Shown here piece after piece: positions 23,179 through 35,055 of a stretch of DNA of 64,000 nt. Where the stretch lies: positions 12,146,795-12,210,794 of the forward strand of contig JABAKD010000021.1 of assembly GCA_012845835.1 (NCBI GenBank), written 5' to 3'. The translations under genes were made by a program, and so were the position numbers. This DNA comes from Undaria pinnatifida. Lineage: Eukaryota; Sar; Phaeophyceae; Laminariales; Alariaceae. The notes beneath the pieces were generated by a model that saw nothing but the letters and a program-made list of their open reading frames with translations, did no database searches and was not told where the DNA came from. The first letter of the stretch is position 1; each line of letters starts with the position of its first letter.

Positions 23179-25455
23179 GTCATTTCTAATTATTACTCCG
23201 AGTGCCAGTTACCAGTACGTACGCGTGTGTCGTATTTTCGCTTTCTTCATGTTGTTGTCCTTCCTCAGCTCCCATGTTTTTGTTCTTTGCAAATCACACC
23301 CGTATAGTGCATACCAGAATGTGACATCACTGACAAGCACATGGCCCAGCACAGGGCAGTCAGCTCCGCACAAGTAGTATATCTTGGCATTATCAAATGG
23401 CTAGATGTACCAAATCACGGGCATCTTGTTTCTGCCCCTTTCACATTGTTTTTGTGCCTGTTGCGCCCTGCGCGAGCGCAGCGGGCGGCGTCAGCCGCCC
23501 GCAGAGTGGGCCCCTTCCTTGTACTGCTGCTGTAGTTGATATCAGACATAAACCTGTGTTTTTATGGTGCCTCGCGCTAAGTCCACAGCCGACTCCCCAA
23601 ACTTCCTTTTACTAACTGTCGTAGCCTATCTTGTATGCAACGGTATTATATTATTGTAGTAAAATAACTCAAGTACATAAGTACACAGAATTCTTCTGTA
23701 GGTTAAAACAGAGGGTAATTACGTAAATACCCCCGGTATAGATCTGTCGGTACCCTACAGGACTTATCCTTGCAAAAAGTGCTGACCCACTTCGAGGTAC
23801 AGGAACTCCTGAACAGGTACGAGAAAGTGTGTGTCCCATACTTGTACACAGCAGGAAATTCAGAATAAAGTCTGGTAGTCTAATAACCTTGTAACAGCTG
23901 TCAACAATAATATTATTGTCCCGCACTGCTGGTTTTCGCGAAACTCTTGCTTGCGAGAGGGCCGGCAGGGCGTCCACGCCGCCCGCTTGCTGTCCACAAC
24001 CGACTACCTGATGCACAACAGCCTCTTCGCCAGCAGAAGGTTCGAGCGAACGGTGTTCTAGCACCAAATATATTTCCGTCCCAAGCTGGTATTAGCTCGT
24101 TTCCATTCTGGCCGGTCGATTTCCGCAAAGCCGAGTCTGTGAATGAAATATCATGATTATTTATTTTTAGACTATCCGTGCATAAAAAGAATTATTTTTG
24201 CATAATGGATCTTTGTGACTAGTCTAGTCTACAGGGACAGCAAAAGAATGCCAGAGTACGAGCACCGCGGGTTGGGTTGAGCTGTGAGTTGGGTTGACAG
24301 CTATTTATTACCTGGTACCTGGTAGTAGTTAAGCTCCTGGCGATAGATGCTGCAACAGAGTATCTCACAGCGGCGGTGTCTGATCAAGAGGGCGTCGCTG
24401 CCCGCCATCACACACATCAAGGTAAACGTTGTGGGTACGGAGGTGTAGGTTCAAACAAAAAAAGTTTGTTGACGGCACTCTTGCGCCTTGACGGACAGCC
24501 GTCAAGAAACTCTTCTGCCAACACAAAAAAACCATAGTAAGTCCATGGACTCTTTGACGGGTGTTATGACGGGTCAAAAATCTCAAAAATAGGCCGTCAA
24601 CCGACATGTTTCTGTAGGGTGGTGAGGGCCTCCATAGAGCCGTTTAGTGCAGTTTTCCGGCGTAGTACAGTATAGGCAAAATCGATTGGTCTTGGTACCG
24701 ATAGCTGCTACACACGTGGGCACGCTATACCACCAGCAGTAGCAGCACGGCACCCAATAGTGCCGGTGTCCGGCATACAACTGGTGTGTGGCTGCCTGAC
24801 AAACGCCGGGACTGTGTAGGGAGACCACCACTCATCGCCTCTTGTGGGAGCAATATGTACGACAAGCTGCAATAGCACAAACCAGACAAACAGATGGTAT
24901 GTGGCACCCTGAATCGAAAAACTACAGAACTACTACTGAATCGATCAGACTCCACCCACCAGACTATGTCACCCAGTTTCGTGTGAGAGAAACTCTGTGG
25001 TCACATCAAACTACGAGACAGAGATACACAACGCAAGCACTGATGGGGAGATGGTTAGTCATGCAATACCAAGCGCACTGGCCACGAAAAGCGGTATACT
25101 ACTTGGGGTGTGATCCTCTGGTAGATTTTTTGTGTTTCCCTTGCTGCATGCACGTGCCATTTCATACCCAGCAACAAACGTGAAGGCATGTCTTTTCTCA
25201 GCAAAATACCTGGCGGTGCCTTGTTGCCGAAAGTGGCCTCCAGGTACCGACAGCGGAATCCACGCGGCAGTACCATACGCCGGCAGCAAGGGCGAGAGCA
25301 CCACCCACAAGCTAAGGAGAGCAAAGCCAGTAGGATCCACAAGAAATGCGCCGTACTGCGGGACAATACTCTGACTTTTTTGTGATGCCGGTGGTGGAGG
25401 GAGAAGGAGTAGGCAACGACCACGAAATAACCATTTCTTTTAACAGCCGGATTCC

Positions 25456-26120
25456 GCCAGTCGAAAACGGCCCTTTTCGACCGGACTTCTTCGCGATTGG
25501 ATTCTTCTGGTCCTTCTCCTTATCGTCAGCCGAATCGATTTTGCCTTTTTTGTGCTTTTCCTAGAGGCGGTTGGTGTGAGCGAGTACAGCTGTGTGGCAG
25601 TCGAAAATGGGTTGACAGCTCTGTGCTTCGAGTGTTCTTCGCGAGCAACGCAGGCTTCACGCGCGACGGACCTTCGTCCAAGCGGGTTGGTGGCGTTGGG
25701 TTTAGCCGAAAGCCGCCATAGCTACGGTCGTGGCGTTGCACTCAGCCGAGAGCCGCCAAATCTACAGCAGGCATAGACGTTTTTGGCAATATGACATCGA
25801 CGACGCGTGCTACTGCTTGCTGTCGCGTGATACACGCTGCTGACAAGCGGAGCTAGGATTGCGTCACGCTGACTTGCGGCGAAAAGCAACAGCAGTGACA
25901 GCCAAAGCAGCAACGGCGCTGTTGTATGGTACTGCTGTGTAGTACCTGGTATGGGTGTAGACTATGGGTCCAGTCGAAAAAGCCAAGTTTATCGACTGGA
26001 TCCCCCAGTCGAAAAACTCAGTCGAAAAAAGTTGAGTCGAAGAAGCCCTTTTTCGACTGTGTAAGAAAGCCCGACTATGGCCTCAGTCGAAAACAGCCGT
26101 TTTCGACTTTTCGACTGACA
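25456..26120. repeat. Cluster of CAGTCGAAAA / TTTTCGACTG motifs inside the inverted-repeat element
   Basis: About a dozen copies of a 9-10-bp motif occur in both orientations (for example 25458, 25600, 25972, 26010, 26021, 26083 forward; 26048, 26099, 26106 reverse), densest at 25970-26110. They lie just inside the right arm and resemble the subterminal repeats to which transposases bind in some DNA transposons. Confidence 0.7.
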
Positions 26121-26582
26121 AATCCGACTGCATAAGAACCATTTGGTCTAATGATATTGCTGTTTGTGGATCTAGAGTTTCAGCGTGATGACTCTGGCTC
26201 ACGTACCTGGTACCAGGTATTTGATAAAATTGGAAAACGTCAGCCGTGAGTACGAACGATTGAATGGTTGAATCTGGCAGTCTGGTGTGTAAAAATACGC
26301 AGCTGAAAACTTGGCTGCACTCTACTCGGCCGTTTACGCTCGGAAAGAAGAAAATCGAACCAAAAACGTTTCCGCAGATTTGACAGAAGACCACGAGACA
26401 ACAGGGGCAACCTGTCGCGCCCTAGAGCATGGGCGAACATGAACTCCTTCACGCTGACGCCTGCACTCAAGTGGCTTATGTTCGCGCCCTAGAGCATAGG
26501 CGAACATGAAGTCCTTGACGCTGACGCCTACACTTGAGTGGCTTATGTGGGACGAGGAGGGTTGTATTGTAAGTCTTAGTTT

Positions 26583-27287
26583 GGGTAAGTGTAGTGGTAC
26601 TCCGAGTGGGGGATGCGTGGTTGGTCGGTGTTGGGAAGCGTGCTCGTCATGGGTTCCGGTGCCCTTGTTGTGTGGTCTCTCCTCATTGCTCGCTGGATAG
26701 ACTCAAAAGCTTATACATTATTCCCCCTACATTAAACTCTAAAAGACATACATACATACAAAACAGTCCGGGGGGAGAAAAACAAAACAAACCGTCTACC
26801 ATACATATGATAAAGCAGTATAGTGGAAACTACAGTAATACATTTATTATAAAATAGATGTGATGTTTTACCTAGCTCAAGATTCCCCACCTAAAGTATA
26901 AATACCAATACTTATCATTATAGTGGACAAAAAATAAGACACCTCTCAAAAAAAACTCACTCATATAGTATATTACGAGTACCAACAACGCAGCTTGCAA
27001 AGATGAGTATTGACCTGAAATTCGTCAAACTCACGGCTGACGTCCTTGAAAATTAGTTATAAAAAAACAGGCCTGGGCACGATAGGGCAGGGTAGAAGAG
27101 CAGGTAGAGCAGGGAGTGAGATGTGGGGCGTCCTGCTTGTCCCATCATCGTCACCTACATTATCACCCATCTATGATGGCCTTGACGTGAATGTTACATC
27201 TAATGGCACGTGGTTTTTCACCTCAACCATGACATGGTTTCACGTCGAATCTATAAACTATCCTTCTACGGAGGGCTCTCCATTACA
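26583..27287 (-). repeat. Right inverted-repeat arm, interrupted by an insertion
   Basis: Reverse complement of 22758-23178 except for a block of about 300 bp at 26767-27063. Confidence 0.8.
26767..27063 (-). mobile_element. 297-bp insertion with 7-bp target duplication in the right arm
   Basis: Absent from the left arm. It is flanked by AAAACAG at 26760-26766 and 27064-27070. Its right part (CAGCTTGCAAAGATGAGTAT ... AACTCACGGC ... TTATAAA) resembles the fixed end of the G-rich repeat family, here read towards that end. Confidence 0.65.
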
Positions 27288-27539
27288 TTAGGTCACCCTG
27301 AATAGTCGTAGGTGCAAATCACCTTGCAATCAAAGGATGTCAACAAAACATGCAGAATTAGAAAGGGGATCGAAGATTCGGCTATTCGAAACAAACGAAA
27401 ATGAGGCTATAGATTCCCCCACACCTCGTAATAATGAGGCTTGCATGCCTCATCGCAAGATATACAACCCTATGAAGGAGCTCACAACCGTGAGAGCTCG
27501 AGAAAGGGTATGTACCTACGGTATATAGCAGTAGCAATC

Positions 27540-29600
27540 GGCCTACGAAAACACGAAAGGCGCGGCCACTGAGCGCAAGGATGCAAAGGGGGCCAAAGAG
27601 GAAGGTATAGACGCGGGAACCAAGTCTGAAGAGAAGAAGGAAACACGTGTCACGCTGTGAAGGCCAGACGAGTTTACGGCCTGGAGCGGAGAGTGCCGAA
27701 GGGGCGGGTGGTCGGTCCATTCGCCGGAAGACACGAGAGAAATCAAGAAACACTGCCTAAACGAACGTCAGAGTCCGCTACGTCGGACATGGACAGAGTG
27801 GGGCCATCGGTTGGACGGGCAAAGAAAAACGACCAAGACGCGAAGAAGCACGCAAGCGTCGGGCCATAGGTCGAAAGGCAGAAGAGAAAGAGCCTGAAAC
27901 AAGAGAAAACAAAGAACAGTGCCTAAAATAATGTCAGGGTCCGCAAGGTTGGACCTGGAAGGCTGACGTGGGACCATTAGTCGAAATGCAAAGCTGTAAA
28001 GAACCAGTACGCTGAGGTGTAACGGAAGCACAGGGGCCGTAATGTGGGACGTAGGAGGCTAGCATAAGGTCCTTGTGGTCGAACTGTAGAACGGGAAACC
28101 GAGGCAACCAAAACAAATCGCTAAAACGCAGAGGAATACAACCTCTACACAGTGACACAGACAACACCAAAATGGCGGTACTGGAGGCGCGTGTGATACG
28201 TCGGAAAGCTGAACCGGGGGGCAACCGTGGAGTACCCTTAGAAGCTACCTGGGTACAGTACCAGGAAAACGGGAAGGAATAAGTGGTGAGGTCACTTAGC
28301 CAAAAGCATTACGCAAACAAGGACGAAGTTGAGACGTAGACACAGATGGACGGAAGGTACTATCGGAAGCCGAAAAGAGAGTCGACATATGACCCCTTGT
28401 TGAGAGGCTATCAAATAACGGGAACAATGCCAGCAAACATAGCGAGGCTATTAAACCATAACAAAGCAAGCCACATATGGGATCAGCATCAAGATACTCG
28501 TTCACCTCCAAGCAGCGCTGGAAGTGTCTAGCTCCAGAAAGAATGCAGGGAACAGAGAAGACAATATATATGAAGAAAGCCGCAGCTAGGTACTATTCGT
28601 CGGGAACACGGGGTCGCTAACGTGGGGCAACCCTAAAAAGGTAACCGAGAAAAATGCAAAAAAAAACTGAAAGTAGGCAAATCGTGTCATAGTAACGTAT
28701 TGCAGTCTGGCAAAAAAAAATGGAAGCGTCCATAGCAAGGGACCTTGAAAGGCTATTTTCAGAAAACGAACAACTCCAGGTACGTAGCGAAGGCATTTCT
28801 CCGAAAAGTGATTTCGCCGAAAAAAAACAACACGAAAGGGGGTCAACAGGAAGCGACCTATATGGGTTGCGAAGCCAAACGGAGGTCAAAACGTGGGACC
28901 GATGCCATAGGTACGCCCACAAGGCAAGAGAAAAACGGGGGCCAAGAGGGGACGGCCTGTGTACTGCACAGTCAGGACGGGCTGCAAAGTCGTGATTAAT
29001 GCCGGTGTATGTGAACCCTATGGACAGGTATCCCGAACAGAAACAAGAAAAAGTGGAGACCTGTTGGCTGCAAAGCTAGGACGGGGGTCAGTGTCGTTGG
29101 ACCGTAGGGTTAGGGGTACCAAGAAAAAAGTAAGAGTGGTCCAGGGGAATGGATCCGCTGACTACAAAGCTAGAACGGAGCCCGACAGCAAGGGGGTCCT
29201 GAGGGCAGGTACAACTAAACAAGAAGGTAGAGGCCAAAGAGAACCGACAGATGGGCTGGAGAGTCAGCACGGGAATGCTAACAAGGAACACAAGGGGGGG
29301 CTCTCAATGTGAAGTGCAAGTGGTCGACAATATGGGACCATAGACAGCAGCAATAGCTGGGATGCCGTAATACTAAGTGGCTGGGGCTGGAGTGCAGCGA
29401 CGTCAGTCGTGGGAAGAAATACGCCAAGAAGCAAGACAAGTCCAACAACAAAAGGGAAGTATGACGAGGGCAAGCAAAGTCCAACAAAAGCCACAAAAGG
29501 GAAGTATGCCAAGGGGCAAGGAAAGTCCAACAGCAACAAGAAAGGAGGTAATGCCTCGCGAAAAACGAAGAGAAACAACGCGGGAAGCATCTACCTATGT
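27540..29600 (+). repeat. Purine-rich degenerate repeat field
   Basis: The plus strand is strongly A/G-rich and has recurrent words of the type GTGGGACCNTAG, GTCGAAANG and AAAGTCCAACA at irregular spacing. Short open frames on either strand are compositional. It is best read as an old, decayed tandem or clustered repeat. Confidence 0.5.
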
Positions 29601-29619
29601 TGTCGCCAATCGCATAAGG

Positions 29620-29993
29620 CTATCGGTTAACCTTTTGCAAACATACTTCAGATTTGGTCAAACGGACCAATACCCCACGAATAATACCTTAACAAATGGC
29701 GTCGTTTTCAGGACAATACGCTTTTTGGGTCGTGGGTTCAAATCCCACATCCACCTAGAATTAACTTTTTCAGACTTTCCCCATGCATGTCGAACATGAA
29801 ACATACTCTCTCCGGTATACCCAGGAGGAAATGAATCCGCTTGGAAATCGACAGGTCCGCCCGTGTATCCGGCGGACCTGGTATCCCGCCGTTCCAGGGG
29901 GGGAGATTATTGTAAGGCTTAGTTTGGGTAAGCTATTGGGGTCGACCTTTTGCAAGTACTGATACCCCACTATAAATAATACCTTGACAACAG
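29620..29993 (+). repeat. Two copies of a roughly 85-bp dispersed repeat around a tRNA-like T-arm
   Basis: 29620-29700 and 29910-29993 share CTTTTGCAA, GATACCCCAC-like and AATAATACCTT blocks. A related, longer copy is at 55305-55437, and a fragment is near 26566 (TAAGTCTTAGTTTGGGTAAG). Between them, 29727-29752 forms a perfect T-arm (GTGGG TTCAAAT CCCAC). Confidence 0.6.
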
Positions 29994-30949
29994 TTGTCCG
30001 TTGGTTTTCTCCATCTCGAGATCGACGCCCGAGATCGTGGTTTTCGGACAACGTGATGGAGGCTGGCTGGAAAAATGACAAATGCGAGTTGCACGACGCT
30101 GTTGAATTAAAAGAAATCACCCCGAAAAACCTGGTACCAGGTATATAATCTAGTCTAACTGAATCCCGCCCGCTACGCTCGTGCAAGGAAGAATGCCATA
30201 ATACAACCATCGCAACCATTGTTATATATAAATCAAACGCGAAGGAGCAGACAGAAGAGGCCCACGATTCGGTGCAACGAGCAACTTGACAATCGGGGGC
30301 TGGGGAGGGCTTTTGGGCTTGAGAGTAGACGAGCGCAAGTTGGACCCCTTTCCCCCCTGACTGGTAAGAGCAGACCTCTAGAGTACATGTTAGCAAGACC
30401 GAGTCCAGCACAGTCGAGTTGGCCAGACCAGCCAGAAGGGTGTGCCACTCCCTTCTTCCTCTTCCTCTCCCCCATTTTTCGTTTCGACGGGGGGGGGGGG
30501 GAGGGGGGGGTTGGAGAGGAGAAAGAGTTAGGTAGTCGGGGGTTCCGTGATTGTTTTCATTCATTTTCTTTTTTTTCGAGTGGAGGAGTCGAATGGTACT
30601 GTGGTACCATTCTGATGTTTATTATTGGTAATACGAGACGACTGTATCCATGGAGTGGGTCGTAGCAGTTAATAATCCGGCCGGTGCGTCATAGTAAGGC
30701 GAAGAGGGCGGAAGACGTGGGGGCGGCTAACTCATAGGATTACAGGAGGATGCGATGGGTGTATCTGGCCGAGCGGAGAAATCTCAAGGGTACGCGCGGT
30801 AACCAAAGCACCGGTCGGTACGGGACGGCAACCATTGAGCCCGCTGCAGGCGTGAAATTAATTGCCTCTTCCCGAGCGACGGTACGGGAATAGGTCCCCG
30901 TTTGCTTACCGCGGGACGAGAATGGGACGGGAAGGCGGGAAGTCATCTG
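29994..30949. other. No gene recognised; minus-strand open frame 29770-30564 judged non-coding
   Basis: A 264-codon minus frame crosses the dispersed repeat above, a palindrome ACCTGGTACCAGGT (30131-30144) and a poly-C/G run, and shows no domain. A G run at 30490-30510 breaks the surroundings. Confidence 0.4.
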
Positions 30950-31230
30950 TTTGACGGGACGTGACGGGAGCCCACGATTTCTTAGCGGGACTGGACGGGA
31001 CGGGTCATGGAACGGGTCGGGAACAGGTCGGGAACTCGGCCGTGTACATAGTCGGGAAATCGGTCCGGAACATAGCCGGGAAATCGGTCGGTACATTGTA
31101 GGAAAATCGGTCGGGAGAATAGTCCAGAATCGATCGGCAACATAGTCGGAAAAACGGTCTGGAACACAGTGGGGTGAATCGGTCGGGAACGTAGTCGGGA
31201 TATGTCTGGGAGATGCGGTCCGGAATGGTT
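30950..31230. repeat. GGTCGGGAAC-type minisatellite
   Basis: Imperfect units of about 24 bp (CGGTCGGGAACATAGTCGGGAAAT and variants), grading leftwards into GGGACGGGA-rich sequence. Confidence 0.85.
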
Positions 31231-31737
31231 GATAGGAACACGATCGGGAACGCGGGCTGTAGAGTCAACTGTCGGAATGAGGAGAATGATACCGAGTGCT
31301 AATATTTTTTTTATTTTTCATAATAAGGCCGTCAGCTGAGTTCTACGAATTTAGGGTCGATACTCTTAGCAAGCCGCGTTGTTGGTACTTGTAATACACA
31401 ACGTCCACACCAGTGAGTATGTTTCTCAACTGTTCAAACGAAGTATCGCCGCGTTTTATTTTTTAACCAAACATAAACACTATACTTAAGTCTTATGTGC
31501 ATTTTTTGGGGATTTTTAATGTTTCAAAAAAAAATCGAGCACTTATTTATCGACTCACAGCTGGAGTATATAAAAAAGGTCCCAAAAAGACGGGGGCAGA
31601 AAAAAAATAATAACCCAATTCAACAAATTTAACAGACAATCTCCTACCTTTAGTAGACTACACTGCTGCAGCTGTTTTGCATCCCAGTTGAATAATCATC
31701 CAAATTGGAACAATCCAGTTGCATCCATAGTCATATA

Positions 31738-32156
31738 TCCACACTGTAGTTGCAAATGGAGTCGCCGACCTATATCCTTAATGAGGACACACAACCCGTA
31801 ATACGCGCGATCGGAGTATCACACACAGCAGCTTGCAACGATGAGCTTCGGCGAAATATTCGATCTCACAGCTGGAGTGTATTTTCATTGTGTATAACAT
31901 TATAAAAATTAAAATACACTCCAGCTGTGAGATCGAATATTTTGTCGAAACTCATCTTTGCAAGCTGTGTGTGATACTCCGATCGCGCGTATTACGGGTT
32001 GTGTGTCCTCGTTAAGGATATAGGTCGGCGACTCCCCTTGCAACTACAGTGCAGCTATCAGGGTCAACAGGGTGATGTTAGGCAGTCTGTGCGCGGAAAC
32101 TATAAAACCCGTTTCTGAGGGGGACAAAATCTGACAGCTGTGGAAGGAAATGTATA
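31738..32156. repeat. Two G-rich-family copies in head-to-head inverted arrangement
   Basis: 31738-31893 (minus) and about 31910-32156 (plus) are inverted copies meeting at their fixed ends (CTGGAGTGTATTTT / AAAATACACTCCAG) with about 16 bp between. The arms pair for about 150 bp, so the locus could form a hairpin. Confidence 0.8.
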
Positions 32157-32989
32157 TGATGATGGGAAAACGATACAACCCATGGTTCAAATGCGATCGG
32201 AACATCCGACACTTGAATGAGTTACGCGGGATGGGAGAAATCGTGTGCAAATGGGAACAACTGGGCGGGTTAGCGAGAATCGAAAAGTCTACTGTTCCTG
32301 ACATATATCACGATTCGAAACCGCGGGAATTTATCTTATCCATCTCTGCGGGCAAAAAGAGATGTAAATGCTTTTCACGCACGACAAACTGCATGGATCG
32401 CACCAAAAACTCCATAACAGCGACGGCGCGGTTCGAGTTGTGTGCATCCCCTCGGCGTTCGACTGGAAGTAAGAGCACGTATGAAGAGATACGACGGAAA
32501 GCAGCACAAAAATTACAAGCGAGCGTAGAGTTGCTTTTTGTTGTATTTTTCTGGCCCGGTCGGTTGGTACATGAACGATACAGTTTCTAAATAGCAGCAC
32601 ATGCTTGGCGAACGCAAAAAACAAAATATTGACATTTCTTTTTTCGTTATTTATTGTCATCTCGTGACCTCTCAAGACCTCCCACCTGAACATCGCTTCC
32701 TCCTATATTGTGCGCGGAACGTTCCAGCTTTTGTTCTTTCACTTTTTTAGGTTTCTTTTTTTATGTGTTCCCAATTTTATTGTTGTTGTCGTTTTCTGTT
32801 TTCTCGGGAGAGAGTTTTGTCAAGGGTACTCGCGGAAATGGTCGGGCCGAGAAATGTGGTCGTGTCGGGAACGGTTCGGGACGGGAACGGGAATCCCGAG
32901 TGTATTTCGTTCCCGACCGCGAATTCCCGACCCCTTCCGACATCGGTAACTGTTCCCACCGACTACCATCCCGACCTACGGCATTATGT

Positions 32990-33110
32990 TCCAGCCTGGA
33001 CTGTTTCCCGTCCCGTCGTATTGTGTATTCCCGACTTTTCCCGTCCCGTCAGTATTGTTTATTCCCGACTTTTCCCGTCCAGTCGTGTTGTGTATTCCCC
33101 ACTTTTCCCG
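32990..33110. repeat. TTCCCGACTTTTCCCG minisatellite
   Basis: Three to four units of about 33 bp (ATTCCCGACTTTTCCCGTCC and variants) after a GGGAACGGG-rich stretch from 32825. In composition it is a partner of the 30950-31230 array on the opposite strand. Confidence 0.8.
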
Positions 33111-33251
33111 CGCATTAGCGAGAATCGAGCCACTCAAGTCCGCCACAAGGTGCGAAATGGAGGTGCGATTGGAACTCGTAATGCGTTTGATCCTGACCTC
33201 CACTGCTCAACATTGTTGCCAAGCAGAGAAACGGGGCTACGCTCAAATTGG

Positions 33252-33497
33252 GGCCAACGACGTTGCGCGCCGGCAAATGGCAAAGCGGCATGGCGTTAGG
33301 TCGGTGGCTGCTGCGGGGACCAAGCCGCAGAGAAGTGCTTCACACGAACACCGCTCGCAGGGGACCAAGCTATAGTTGAGACCAATGATGCTTTGCGCCC
33401 GCAAACGGCAAATCAGCGTGACGCTGACGTCGGTGGTTGCTGCGGGGACCAAGCCGCAGAGAAGTGATTCAGGGAGCACGACTCGCGGGTGAGTGCC
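33252..33497 (+). repeat. Tandem duplication of about 130 bp at the left side of the gypsy remnant
   Basis: 33252-33369 and 33381-33497 share GCTGCGGGGACCAAGCCGCA and flanking blocks. The translation of the first copy includes SVAAAGTKPQRS, which recurs as SVVAAGTKPQRS. Confidence 0.8.
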
Positions 33498-33549
33498 AAG
33501 GTCATTGGTGTGAATACAGATCGGAACCGTCCGTAAGACAGCCGCGAGT

Positions 33550-35050
33550 GTTTTGTGTGTGGCAAGCAAGGTCACTAGCGGTGAGACTGCACCCAACGCT
33601 TGCAGGGTAAGCCAGCGAAAGGAGTCCATGGCCAGAGCCACGGCCAGACCCCCAAGCAGCAGCAGCAGGCCACAAGCGGTCCCACTCGGCACACCCGGAG
33701 CAACACCACCGGAATGGCCTCTGCTTCAGCCAAACCTCGAGCTAGTGGATAAAGGTCGGTGGTGGCTACGTAGACCGAACCTGCACCACCTGAAGTGTCA
33801 ACGCAGAATGATGACGACTACGTGCACACTTTTGTGCCGCGAAATCAGTGCCAATGGGTAACGGGCTTATCGAGACGGTGCAACACCATGTTCCCCAGAG
33901 GGCTGGGCCGCAGAATGTAGTACCAGTCCCTCACTCTGGCATGGTGCAGCGGCCGGCGCCCACTTCGCAGCAGTATCATGAAGATTCTAGCACCATTGTT
34001 TACGCGCGTTTTCAGTCTTGAAGCCTGATGAATGTGATGAGACGATTGTGGATACGATGGACACCCAACTTGAGTTGGAGGCGCTGATGCAGTTTGTGGA
34101 GAGGCGATGTATGGTTCCCGTTGCTTGCGCGGCTGCTGAGGCCAAAGTGCTCCTGTATTAATATTATGTTTCAGAGAGATTTGAGTACACCGTCGGAGGA
34201 GCTGGTAAAGGCCCTGCGCGGTCAGCCGAGGTTGATGCAAACCGCGTTAACGCAGGCGTTGGTTGGGCATGCCCGTGTGGTTATGTCGTTGGGCCAAGAC
34301 TGTGATATTTTGACGCAATCGTGTCCGCACCACTCGATGATCAAACATCCATGGAGACCGGAGTCCGGTTTACCATGCCATTCATCGTTCTCCCCGACGG
34401 AGGGCACATGGTTAAGCATCGGGCAGAAGGCGTCGAGAGAGAAACTTGGCATCGACGTCATTGAGAAAGTCAAGGATTCTGTAATAAAAGTACACGGGAG
34501 CCAAGTTGACATTGGGATGGAGCTTCTGCTCGTGCTTCGGGCAAGCCCAAAGCTGATGCTGTGATGCAGGCGGCGATTGTTGTCGCGGCATTCGGGCCGG
34601 GCGGCGACGTGCCAGGTGACATGGACGGTGTCGTCACACTGGTCTGCTGTCTCGAGGACCCTTAATGTTCCCAGATTCAGGGGTGGTGATGCAGAATCGT
34701 ATGGGCGCGTTGGAGAGGGCGGTCGATGGCGCTGTTGACCATGGCTGACCGACGGAATGTGTCCAGATTTTGCGCGCAATAAAAGCTTTTCGCACTCAAC
34801 TTGACGTGTCCCGTCGGGCGTGTTGTTGAACGACTCACCTTTGCTCGTGGAGCCTGTAACGGCGCGGCTTCAGCCAGCTGCAAGAACCCTGTGCGCGACG
34901 CCACGTGCATCCTCCCCAGCAAAGGCGGCATGTCTGCAAGAACCCATGGCCAACTTGAACAAAGCCGTGGAATGGTGTTTCGGCGGAAGCCGCAGGCAAC
35001 CTACGGAAAAGGTGGCGATGGCGATTCCTATGGGTTGAACCTATTACCGC
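33550..35050 (+). pseudogene. Probable gag/protease part of a decayed Ty3/gypsy element
   Basis: The plus frame at 34094-34564 (156 codons) ends in KLGIDVIEKVKDSVIKVHG, and further fragments follow to 35050 in several frames. It lies immediately upstream of gypsy reverse transcriptase in the same orientation, the normal place for gag and protease. No zinc knuckle or DTG/DSG protease active site could be shown, so the assignment rests mainly on position. Confidence 0.35.
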
Positions 35051-35055
35051 ATGGT

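Larger units (their letters stand above)
22758..27287. mobile_element. 4.5-kb element bounded by inverted repeats of about 420 bp
   Basis: The sequence from 22758 to about 23178 recurs in inverted orientation at about 26583-27287. Outer ends are TGTAATGGAG...CTCCATTACA, and both are flanked by TTA (22755-22757 and 27288-27290), which looks like a 3-bp target duplication. The interior (23.2-26.6 kb) has no recognisable transposase; some minus frames near 24.6-25.4 kb contain Cys-rich stretches but are interrupted. TTA duplications would suit PIF/Harbinger-type transposition, which is only a suggestion because no DDE domain was seen. Confidence 0.6.

Noticed and set aside
29770-30564. 264-codon minus-strand open frame
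   Set aside because: Crosses a dispersed repeat copy, a palindrome and a G/C run; no domain and no splice logic.
32150-32590. 146-codon plus-strand frame next to a G-rich repeat copy
   Set aside because: Starts within the repeat and has no recognisable domain; composition is not convincing.
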